From Petrolisthes cinctipes (Eukaryota > Arthropoda > Malacostraca > Decapoda > Porcellanidae): 64,000 bases of DNA. The DNA lies in NCBI GenBank assembly GCA_033782935.1, contig JAWQEG010000003.1, positions 4,104,501 to 4,168,500 of the forward strand, read 5' to 3'. Below are positions 50,970-60,900 of this stretch, one piece after another; position 1 is the stretch's first letter; the number at the start of each line of letters is the position of its first letter. The position numbers and the translations under genes were made by a program. The notes under the pieces were generated by a model. The model saw nothing but the letters and a program-made list of their open reading frames with translations, was not told the origin of the DNA and searched no databases.

Positions 50970-51970
50970 GGTCCCAGAAGGGATCTGTACATGCCTACTC
51001 CGTGTTAGAGTATTTTCAAAATACAGCCCAAAAACATACTGAAAATCGATCTTTTAGGTGCCCAAAAGTCGATATGTGCATGCATCTTCTGTACCCGTTT
51101 ATATCTCAAATTCTGGCCCTAAACACCCGAAAATTCGATATTTTGGGGTCCCAGAAGCGATCTGTACATGCCTACTCCGTGTTAGAGTATTTTCAAATTT
51201 CAGGCCCAAAACATGCTGAAAATCGATATTTTTGGTGCCCAAAGTCAATATGTGTATGCATCTTCTATACTCGTTTATATCTCAAATTCAGGCTCAAAAC
51301 ACCCGAAAATTCGATATTTTGGGGTCCCAGAAGCAAACTGTACATGCCTACTTAATGCTAGAATGTTTTTAAAATATAGGCTCAAAAACATGCTCAAAAT
51401 CGATATTTTAGGTGCCCGAAAGTCGATATGTGCATGCATCTTCTGTACTCGTTTATATCTCAAATTCAAGCTCAAAACACCCGAAAATTTGATATTTTAG
51501 GGTCCCAGAAGCGATCTGTACATGCCTATTCAGTGCTAGAATATTATCAAAATATAGGCTCAAAACATGCTAAAAATCGATATTTTAGGTGCGTAAAGGC
51601 GATATCTCAAATTCAGGCCCAAAACACCCAAAAATTCGATATTTTGGGGTCCCAGAAGCGATCTGTACATGCCTACTCCGTGTTAGAGTATTTTCAAAAT
51701 ACAGGCCCAAAACATGCTCAAAATCGATGTTTTAGGTGCCCAAAAGTCGATATGTGCATGCATCTTCAGTACCCGTTTATATCTCAAATTCAGGCTCAAA
51801 ACACCCGAAAATTCGATATTTTGGGGTCCCAGAAGCGATCTGTACATGCCTACTCCGTGTTAAAGTATTTTTAAAATACAGGCCCAAAACATGCTGAAAA
51901 TCGATATTTTAGATGCCCAAAGTCAATATGTGCATGTATCTTCTGTACCCGTTTATATCTCAAATTCAGG

Positions 51971-51974
51971 CTCA
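51971..51974. repeat. Target-site duplication CTCA, left of copy 2
   Basis: Same bases in the same monomer context as at copy 1, as expected if the insertion was copied along with its flanks. Confidence 0.88.
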
Positions 51975-52581
51975 TGTACCAGTCCTCTAAGGCTTTAACT
52001 CGTTCAGGATCTGATACAGTACCTTAGTCCGGAGTTGTAGTCGTAGTAGTTGTTGTTGTTGTTGTGGTTGTTGTGGTATTAGGTAGCGAGCTCGGCGTTG
52101 TGGTGTTCTTAGGTAGGCTAAGTGACTTCACAAGTTTCTTTAGGCTTAATTTATTTATACATACTTATCTCTATACAGGGAGTTATATTTGATGCCTTGT
52201 CTTATATGCCTGTGTCTCTCTCTTATGGAGACAGGTTATAGCCCTGGGAGTCAGTTTAGGAAATCCTACATATTAGTTCAACTTCACTGCTTATATACAT
52301 TCTCTATTGGAAGATGCCAAGTCTATTCAGATATTATTATTACCTTCTTGAAAGGGGTGGAGTTCTTGTCTAAGCTCCACCCAATTCTTCTCTCTCTCTC
52401 TTTCTACTTTCTCTCCCTCTCTCTCTCTCTCCTCCTTTCTCTCCCTCTCTCTCTTGAGTTTAGAGATGACAGTGAGAAATTGGAGGTAAGGAGGTTGGAC
52501 GCTCTTGTGTTTGTTATTGTCTGGTATATGTTGCTTCAAGTGGGGAAGCTGTGGTGTTACCCTCCTCTACAGTACTGTACA
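51975..52581 (-). repeat. Left-hand LTR of copy 2 (3' LTR in element orientation)
   Basis: 607 bp, and identical by eye to the left-hand LTR of copy 1, including both bases that distinguish left from right LTRs. Confidence 0.96.
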
Positions 52582-53817
52582 TTTGCTCTATCACGCTACC
52601 CGCCTGGCCCCCCAGGCATTAAAGCTTTATTTAATAGAAGGCCAGTTCACAATGTTGGTATGGTACATGATAATTAAGATAGTAACAATGAAGACATGTA
52701 TAGTAACCTAAAATAGACATTAAGACATAGGCACATCTTGTACATAAATGAACATAGATAGTATCATTAATACATGAATATTAATACATTGTCACATAAA
52801 AATCATCTTAAAATTAATGTGTTTAGCTAGGTGCATGTTATTGTGTGTATATAAGCTAACCTATGCTAAAGGTTCACACATTAATAAGGGGCCGTGTTGC
52901 TAGGCTGTGAAATAACAGTCCTATTCTTTTCAATACAACATAATTCAGTATACCTCAATAGTTCGTTCTTATACAACACATAAATATGATAGTACATGGC
53001 AGAAAGATAAGACAGTGGATAATAAACATTGGTACTCAGTTTTATTTTGATCAATATATGGAGGAATTAAATGATATAATAAGGATGATTGAAGCCTATT
53101 CTCCTTAAATAACATAATAGTTGCACTTTTTCCGAAACAACTGATAATGAGGAGATGTTAAACAAGTCGACTTTAAATGAAATATGTTTAAAGGTGGATG
53201 AAGATAATAAGTAAGATGGTATTTCATCATTGATTATACCATTATATTTCGTAGCTGTTGGAGTGGTAATAATTGTGAGTTGATCTTACCTTAGTCGCAG
53301 TAAATACTCTCTTAAGAAATAAATGGTTGTCATTTCTCTCTGTTCCTCACCTGCAATTCATTTCCTGCTAATTCACAGAAATAAATAGAAGCCTAAAACA
53401 TGATATGATTATTCCATATATGTAGTTCTTTTCATCCGTTGATCATGTAAAGTTATATAAATCGTATTTAATTTCTGTGCAATGATTTGCACTCTAATAC
53501 AGTATATACCTGTTACTTTATCTTATCTTGATTTGCAACGGCTTGTCCCGCAACCTTTTTATTTATGGGATAATGCTAGTATACAACTATCTAAGCCTTA
53601 CCAAATAGTGTTGATGAAATTCCGCTTAAAATATCCCAATCACGCTTTGGGCTGTGATGATGGTTCTAAGCCATTATTTTTTTTTTTTGTATAATAAGCG
53701 AGCAATATTATTTGAGTCGCTGAATTCCTTCCTAGGGCGCCCAATGGTGAAAGGACACCTTAGAATATAATACATTTAAATTGGGAACTTCATTTGTGTG
53801 ATACCTGTCAAACAAAA
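52582..53817. other. Non-coding stretch of retroelement copy 2 next to the 3' LTR
   Basis: Equivalent of 32,506-33,741 with one substitution noticed (GTGGAG to GAGGAG near 53,150). No gene seen. Confidence 0.6.
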
Positions 53818-54090
53818 CTAGTGTATCATTAAATACCTTATCTGTACCCACTGCTCAATGGCAGAAAATTTATGTAATAAGTCAGATACCTTATAAAAAT
53901 TAATGATAATATCGTTCTTCCCCAATATTTTATTATTTCCTTTTTCTTTTTTCAACTGTTTGATAAAATTGGAAACGAGAGCTCTCAGAATGTAGACATC
54001 ATCTTTATCCGCTTGATGCACTTCATCGGAGCTTGTAGGCGCCGCGAGTATAAACACGAAAACCGTTGTATAGGTTGATGTGGGCCACAT
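53818..54090 (-). CDS. Unassigned 90-residue ORF downstream of integrase, copy 2
   Basis: Identical to the copy 1 ORF: signal-peptide-like N-terminus, no recognised domain. The same caution applies. Confidence 0.3.
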   Translation of the reverse strand: MWPTSTYTTVFVFILAAPTSSDEVHQADKDDVYILRALVSNFIKQLKKEKGNNKILGKNDIIINFYKVSDLLHKFSAIEQWVQIRYLMIH

Positions 54091-54436
54091 CCGTAAGAAA
54101 AATTATTATATATCATTGGAAACCGATCGGAGTTTTTGTTTATAATTGTTTATATTATTATCATCAATAGTAGGGATAAAATTACTAGGAAGAGGAATTG
54201 TTACTGTTCAAGAGATATTGATTGGTTTCATTGTGGATGTTGGGTTTTGCGCGCTTTTACCAATTTCTTTATTCTCTTTACATAAACAATATCAACCGCC
54301 TGGTAAAATTATGCATTATTATAGGTTTATTACCTACTAAAGAAGTGTGAAGATTCGATCGGGTACCCGTTATCACTTGGAGTGAACATATTGAGTTATT
54401 TGTTTTTATTATGTCGGCGATTACGCAATATTTCCA

Positions 54437-54694
54437 TGCAAGCTCATAATTTGTTTTGTTATGTTGGCAATCATGCATTATGTTCATGCAAGCTCATAAT
54501 TGGTTTTGTTATGTTGGCAATCATGCATTATTTTCATGCAAGCTCATAATTTGTTTTGTTATGTTGGCAATCATGCATTATTTTCATGCAAGCTCATAAT
54601 TTGTTTTGTTATGTTGGCAATCATGCATTATTTTCATGCAAGCTCATAATTTGTTTTGTTATGTTGGCAATCACGCATTATTTTCATGCAAGCC
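54437..54694. repeat. 50-bp tandem repeat inside retroelement copy 2, five units
   Basis: Units start at 54437, 54487, 54537, 54587 and 54637: one fewer than in copy 1. This accounts for 50 of the 51 bp length difference between the copies. Confidence 0.95.
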
Positions 54695-54765
54695 TGTAGA
54701 TCGTTTTGTACATCATGATGAAATTGTTGAAATGCAACTCACTGTCGTTCAGTGTAGTTGTCCAC

Positions 54766-55426
54766 GTTGTATCATGGCTTCCGTGTGGCAATTTTATATC
54801 ATATGAAAGACGTATCCATACGCCATATAGTATTTCATGTGGAGTTTTTCCTTTTATTTCCGTATTTTGTAGTGTTTATTGACCGTCATATCGATGCAGT
54901 CTTCCCATGTGGAGGGATTTTCCTTGTTTCTGTGCCACGAAGTACTTCTAGTATTTTTACGGTGCTGCCGTTTTGTTAACCCATTAAATGCTAGGAGATA
55001 TGGTAATACAAACGTTTGCTTAATGTCGTAGACATCAGATACCTTTTATAATATCGAGACATGTATATGGTCATATGAAGTTGGTTTTTATATATATGTG
55101 CACTTACCTTTGCGGTTTTTATCATAGTGTTGCCGCCACCAAATATCTAGAAAATGGTTAACCATTGGTAATACTTTATTTGCGTCCTGATTCGGAATTG
55201 GTAAGGAAAGTAGATCTATTCCTACTACGTTCCATGATTCGTCCAGGATTAGGGATTCCCGTCATGGAACAGGTCCAAATGTATGGCCTTTATTTGCATT
55301 GTCTGCTTCGCACTGAGCGATATATGTGTTTCATCATCTACCCTTAGTTTATGCTATTGGTGTATTGTATGGAGAGTGGTCAGGTACCTCTCTCTCCCAG
55401 GATGCCTTGCTGCTGTATTATGATAT
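54766..55426 (-). pseudogene. Integrase remnant, copy 2
   Basis: Same pieces and substitutions as copy 1, including Lys for the catalytic Glu; TPHEILYGV at 54,819-54,845 and WNVVGIDLLS at 55,205-55,234. Confidence 0.85.
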
Positions 55427-55845
55427 AAGGGTAATTAATACTGAGGGAATCATTATTTGTTGTATCACTATTTGATTGTTTTTTCGTCACGTTTCCTAAG
55501 TTTTCTGTAATTAATATCATCATGAAGGGAAAATATGTTTAAGTGACTGGGTAATTTTGGGCCATTATTTTCATCCTCAGTTTTTAATGAATATTTTATT
55601 ACATTCATCATAGAATTGTTTGCTAATGTTTACGAACCGCATTAAGGTCAAAGTCCATGGGTGTCCTCGGAACTAAAAGGACAAGATGACTGTTTAAGGG
55701 ATCTACTACTTTATTAATCGTCCTAAAAGATAGTTAATATCAATATGCGGGAGAAATTCCTGAATTGTTAGACATTATCTGGCTAATTTTTCCGTTAGGG
55801 TTTGAGGTTATAGTAAGCCACGGATCGTTTGATAATTTGCGAAAA

Positions 55846-56066
55846 CATGTAAAGGATAGCCTAATATGATTTCTCTAAAAGTACGAAGTGCCCATAATAT
55901 TGCTTTAAGTTTCCTGTTTTGTTACAGAGTAACGAGTAATCTGCGTACTTAATATTCTCTAAGCTTAAGTACATACCTGACATAGACCCGTAGCTATCTC
56001 TTACATAAGTACAGCGCCGTAGCCTACTGAGGAAGCATCTGTACACTCCATAAAAGACAATGAATA
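55846..56066 (-). pseudogene. RNase H domain remnant, copy 2
   Basis: Same motifs 20,026 bp further on (56,004-56,048 and 55,859-55,909) with the same internal stop and frameshift. Confidence 0.82.
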
Positions 56067-56397
56067 TTTGGGAACGTAATTGAAGCTTACATTAATTAAC
56101 CTTTAATAATTCAAAGCTTAGCTGTTTTTCTGGCATCCATACAAAATTTGTATCTTTCTCGAGGGGATTATTTAGGTGTTTTAGTTACTTGGGAAAATAC
56201 TTTACAAAGATTCTATATAAGAACATAAGACCAAGAATGATTTTATGTTAGTAACATTTATTTAGAATAGTGAATATTCTCATTGCTCGTATTTTATCAG
56301 ATTGTGTATGGAGCACAGGGGCGGTTAAATAGATAACCTAAAATGATAAGTTCCTGGTAAGAAACTGAGACATAGACATTTAAAGTTTGAGGCCTAC

Positions 56398-56916
56398 CTA
56401 ATGTAATCTCTGTATAACCTCACTATAGTTACTTAGTATGAAAATAAACAAATCGTTGAGATTAGCGATGACTACGTTATTAATAAAACCAATACGAAAA
56501 TTGATCATATGCTGAAATGTGGATGAAGCATTACATAAACCAAATGGTCTACGAACATATTCATAATAACCATGGGAAGTATTAAATGTTGTAATGGGTT
56601 GAATTTTATCATCTAATGTTACTTGCCAGTTTCCACTGACCAAGTTTAATGTGGAGAATATCATAGGTTTTGTTTCACCAATGTTAGACAAAACATCTTA
56701 AAGGAGGGAGGGAATATTTATCTTTAAGTGTAGCATTATTTTTTTTTTTTCTGCAATCAATGACTGGCCTAAAATCACCATTATTTGTTTCTTGAAACCA
56801 AAAACATTGGGCTGTTAAAATGGGAATTAGAATTCTTAATAATGCCTTCATCCATCATTTCATTTAATATTTCGTTTACCACTTTCTGTGTACTATGCGG
56901 TACGGTAGTCTATATG
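56398..56916 (-). pseudogene. Reverse transcriptase remnant, copy 2
   Basis: Same pieces, frameshifts and substituted active site as copy 1; the 97-residue central frame is at 56,398-56,691. Confidence 0.88.
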
Positions 56917-57270
56917 CTCGAGTAAATGGGTTAAGGAGATGTTAGAGTAATGGTATATTTTTTTTTTCTAATAATTCACCAGGTAGGGCAATCGCATTTT
57001 AATATGTGGCTAGTATAGTGATGAGATTATCACGATAAAGTGGAAAATCGCGTCCACTGACCAAATTTCTAAGTTGCTCCCTTACGACTATCTATTTATC
57101 CTTCGGTAAGAACCGATACAATATTTCCTTGTGGTATTGGTCTAACTTCCATCTGTACAGATCACATAGATATGTTCCTTTCTTTACATGAATATTGGTA
57201 AATGGTTTATTAATATCAGTGACATTTTCACTGTTTACATTAGTTAAGTAAATTAATCCCTGGTTATATA

Positions 57271-57492
57271 TTATTTTACTAGTTCTCTTAAGGATAGAAC
57301 GGTAGTTTGTGGCTGTACATGAGATGGAAGATGTACCTTCAATTTATGGACGAAATTTGGAGTTAATATAATATTATATGCAGCAATGGCCTTTATGATA
57401 ATGGGGTTATTTCCTCCATTTTCAATATGTATAGGGTTAACATTACCTGGACTTATATATTTTGGCCTGGACAATCCTGTATTTGAATACAT
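57271..57492 (-). pseudogene. Protease-RT linker ORF, copy 2
   Basis: Same 73-residue frame as in copy 1 and same interpretation. Confidence 0.4.
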
Positions 57493-57505
57493 TAATTCCT
57501 AAAAT

Positions 57506-57895
57506 GTATTATTTTATGTTTAGGGTTTATTATTATGGTTTGTTTAATAAGGTATGATAAACCTAGTTTATAATTTCGTATTATATAAAATTCATTATGA
57601 ATATGGTTAGTTCCCTTGGCTAACCGTACAGGAAGGGTTAGTTTCCCTCAGACCTGTAATTTATTTATTGCCTGTCATGGTTGACCATTCTATGTCACCT
57701 GTTCAATCTTGGTTTATAAATGCTGCTGGGGATCTAATTTGCTCAATTTGTTAAAGGAATTATCCGATAACAAGGAAACTGCGGCGCCTGTGTCTATCTT
57801 TAAGGGGGTGTTACCATGTGATACTAGGACAGGGAATTATAGTATATTATTGGTAAATGCGACGACAGGGCCTACAGTTATATTTTCGGTACGTT
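57506..57895 (-). pseudogene. Retroviral-type aspartic protease remnant, copy 2
   Basis: Same remnant as in copy 1, with D-T-G-A at 57,783-57,794 and the same flanking stops. No additional lesion was noticed. Confidence 0.75.
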
Positions 57896-58423
57896 TTAAT
57901 ATTGTGGCGGTCTCGTTTCATGCATCATGTTTCGATTGTGCCAGTCCCGTTTCATTCTGTTAAGGATCATGCATTCATTTAAGGAATGCGACTGTGACTC
58001 ATGTAAATGACTGTATTTATGATCACTTTCGTTACAGTGTTTGCAACGTTTTCCCTGTGATTCCCCTTGAGTAGGTGTGGCATCAAAATTAAAAATCTTC
58101 GTACCCTTGGATTGAGTAATCTGTAATTCACGATGTATGATACGAGATTCCTTCGAATTTAAAGCTAGAGACCCTGATAGTGCAAGTGCTTTTGCTGGTT
58201 CACTTGTATTTATGTTGTCTGCCTTAGTTTTAATTATTCTCTGAACCCATGATAATGAATGATGTAGTTTACCATCCCCCAAAACAACAATAAGTGACTG
58301 TCTGAATGTAGCATATGACGTTAAATTCTGTAAAATTCTCATTGCTTGCATAGTAGAGTTAGTGGGGTTAGAAGAAGTTGTTAGAAGAGCAGAGACAGTC
58401 GGAGATTGTGGAGGAGTAGCCAT
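57896..58423 (-). pseudogene. gag-like ORF, retroelement copy 2
   Basis: Same 175 residues and Cys-His cluster as in copy 1. The open frame continues 34 codons further upstream to 58,525 because one T of the CCATTGTTGG context in copy 1 is missing (CCATGTTGG). The MATPPQ start is preferred because it is the one common to both copies. The upstream extension shows no homology I recognise. Confidence 0.6.
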
Positions 58424-59294
58424 GTTGGAGAAAATACAGGTTAATATAGTATACCAGACAGAGGCTTTAATGGGGGTAAGGTTTGGAGAAAGAAAGGAAT
58501 GTACTCGAATGTGTTGGAACCACAAACGAAACTTAGGGAGGTAGAGGAATCTAGCTTGGAGGCTAGTGAATCATTATCAGGGATATTCGAAGTTAGTTAT
58601 GATACCTTTGGATTAATGGGGGATTATATCTTTACTTTTGTTTTAATTTGGCACTTGTTTTCTGTTGTCTGGGCTGTTATTGAGGAACCTATTTTCTAAC
58701 ATGTTCGTGGACAAGTGAAAAATAATGTAATGTAACATGTAATGTGTACCTACTTTAGTTGACTGTAGTTGCAACGACGATGACGACGAATGGAAGTTTT
58801 GTTGGGGCGTTGCCTGACGAGGCGACGATGTGGTGAAGGGGCGACGACCGTGAAGTGACGAAGCGATGATTAGTTAGCTCGCACACTAACAAACTAACAC
58901 ACTAACAGTCGTAATTGGAGTGAAGATGATGAACGTTGACTTGTCTTTACGAGAGAATTTACGTATAAGGAGGCGTCAGCGTGGAGGTGATGGAGTGATG
59001 GCGTTGTCCTTACGAAAGCATTTACGTAACAGGATCGCCGTAGTGAGGAAGTGATGATTGTTTGTTGTGAAGTAGATGAGGTTCTATGTAGGTCAGTTGC
59101 AGTTATGTTGAAGCAGGTGTTTCTTGTAGGTGAAGAATTTGTGGTTTATCTCCCTCGTTAGAGGTCTTAAGATTACCCACTGAAGAAATTACTTGAGAGA
59201 ATTTACAAGCAGATTCCTTCAACTTGTCCTTGAACTATGTTAGTCACTGTACTCCCGTGAAGTCTTTACCTTGCAACTTGCTCTGTTGCAAAAA
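58424..59294 (-). other. Untranslated leader of retroelement copy 2
   Basis: Equivalent of the copy 1 leader. A one-base deletion next to the gag start joins 34 upstream codons in frame, extending the open frame to 58,525. The extension is absent from copy 1 and is probably accidental. Confidence 0.55.
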
Positions 59295-59308
59295 CACCGC
59301 TGCCACCA
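59295..59308 (-). other. Primer-binding site, tRNA-Leu type (copy 2)
   Basis: Identical 14-base match, three bases inside the right-hand LTR as in copy 1. Confidence 0.82.
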
Positions 59309-59311
59309 AAA

Positions 59312-59918
59312 TGTACCAGTCCTCTAAGGCTTTAACTCGTTCAGGATCTGATACAGTACCTTAGTCCGGAGTTGTAGTCGTAGTAGTTGTTGTTGTTGTT
59401 GTGGTTGTTGTGGTATTAGGTAGCGAGCTCGGCGTTGTGGTGTTCTTAGGTAGGCTAAGTGACTTCACAAGTTTCTTTAGGCTTAATTTATTTATACATA
59501 CTTATCTCTATACAGGGAGTTATATTTGATGCCTTGTCTTATATGCCTGTGTCTCTCTCTTATGGAGACAGGTTATAGCCCTGGGAGTCAGTTTAGGAAA
59601 TCCTACATATTAGTTCAACTTCACTGCTTATATACATTCTCTATTGGAAGATGCCAAGTCTATTCAGATATTATTATTACCTTCTTGAAAGGGGTGGAGT
59701 TCTTGTCTAAGCTCCACCCAATTCTTCTCTCTCTCTCTTTCTACTTTCTCTTCCTCTCTCTCTCTCTCCTCCTTTCTCTCCCTCTCTCTCTTGAGTTTAG
59801 AGATGACAGTGAGAAATTGGAGGTAAGGAGGTTGGACGCTCTTGTGTTTGTTATTGTCTGGTATATGTTACTTCAAGTGGGGAAGCTGTGGTGTTACCCT
59901 CCTCTACAGTACTGTACA
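59312..59918 (-). repeat. Right-hand LTR of copy 2 (5' LTR in element orientation)
   Basis: 607 bp, carrying the same CTCTTCCTC and ATGTTACTT variants as the right-hand LTR of copy 1. It is directly followed by CTCA and satellite. Confidence 0.96.
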
Positions 59919-59922
59919 CTCA
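59919..59922. repeat. Target-site duplication CTCA, right of copy 2
   Basis: Second half of the 4-bp duplication, in the same monomer context as at 39,894. Confidence 0.88.
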
Positions 59923-60229
59923 AAACACCCGAAAATTCAATATTTTGGGGTCACAGAAGCAATCTGTACATGCCTACTCAGTGCTAGAATATTTTCAAAA
60001 TATAGGCTAAAAACATGCTAAAAATCGATAATTTAGGTGCCAAAAAGTCGATATCTCAAATTCAGTCCCAAAACACCCGAAAATTCGAAATTTAGGGGTC
60101 CCAGAAGCGATCTGTACATGCCTACTCCGTGTTAGAGTATTTTCAAAATACAGGCCAAAAACATACTGAAAATCGATCTTTTACGTGCCCAAAAGTCGAT
60201 ATGTGCATGCATCTTCTGTACCCGTTTAT

Positions 60230-60900
60230 ATTTCAAATTCTGGCCCTAAACACCCGAAAATTCGATATTTTGGGGTCCCAGAAGCGATCTGTACATGCCT
60301 ACTCCATGTTAGAGTATTTTCAAAATTCAGGCCCAAAACATGCTGAAAATCGATATTTTTGGTGCCGAAAGTCAATATGTGTATGCATCTTCTATACTCG
60401 TTTATATCTCAAATTCAGTCTCAAAACACCCGAAAATTCGATATTTTGGGGTCCCAGAAGCGATCTGTACATGCCTACTCAGTGCTAGAATGTTTTCAAA
60501 ATATAGGCTCAAAACATGCTCAAAATCGATATTTTAGGTGCCCAAAAGTCGATATGTGCATGCATCTTCTGTACCCGTTTATATTTCAAATTCTGGCCCT
60601 AAACACCCAAAAATTCGATATTTTGGGGTCCCAGAAGCGATCTGTACATGCCTACTCCGTGTTAGAGTATTTTCAAAATTCAGGCCCAAAACATGCTGAA
60701 AATCGATATTTTTGGTGCCGAAAGTCAATATGTGTATGCATCTTCTATACTCGTTTATATCTCAAATTCAGTCTCAAAACACCCGAAAATTCGATATTTT
60801 GGGGTCCCAGAAGCGATCTGTTCATGCCTACTCAGTGCTAGAATGTTTTCAAAATATAGGCTCAAAACATGCTCAAAATCGATATTTTAGGTGCCCAAAA
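60230..60900 (+). repeat. 353-bp dimer duplicated in tandem
   Basis: An A-B dimer (177 + 176 bp) containing the rare GTGCCGAAAGTCAATATG and CAGTCTCAAAAC variants appears twice, 353 bp apart (60,359 and 60,712). Only one such dimer is present at the equivalent place after retroelement copy 1, so this is a local expansion. Confidence 0.82.

Larger units (their letters stand above)
39894..51974 (+). repeat. Satellite array, middle block
   Basis: Same satellite family as the left block, lying between the two retroelement copies (12,081 bp). Most of it is three copies of a 20-monomer HOR (40,072-50,969), with a divergent partial unit before the second retroelement. The first bases resume the same B-class monomer that the retroelement interrupted, so the array reads through the insertion in one phase. 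No gene is visible. Confidence 0.97.
51975..59918 (-). mobile_element. Ty3/Gypsy-type LTR retrotransposon, copy 2 (defective)
   Basis: A 7,944-bp duplicate of copy 1 with the same TSD, the same insertion point in the same monomer class and the same two LTR-LTR differences. It is 51 bp shorter: one fewer 50-bp internal repeat and a single-base deletion near 58,424. By eye only about four substitutions separate the two copies (for example GTGGAG/GAGGAG at 33,074/53,150 and CTCTGTAGG/CTATGTAGG at 39,060/59,085). All frame-breaking lesions of copy 1 are shared. Confidence 0.95.

Noticed and set aside
31899..59918. Two independent insertions into the same satellite site by target preference
   Set aside because: Identical target duplication, shared LTR-LTR differences and near-identical interiors, including decay lesions, are explained much better by duplication.
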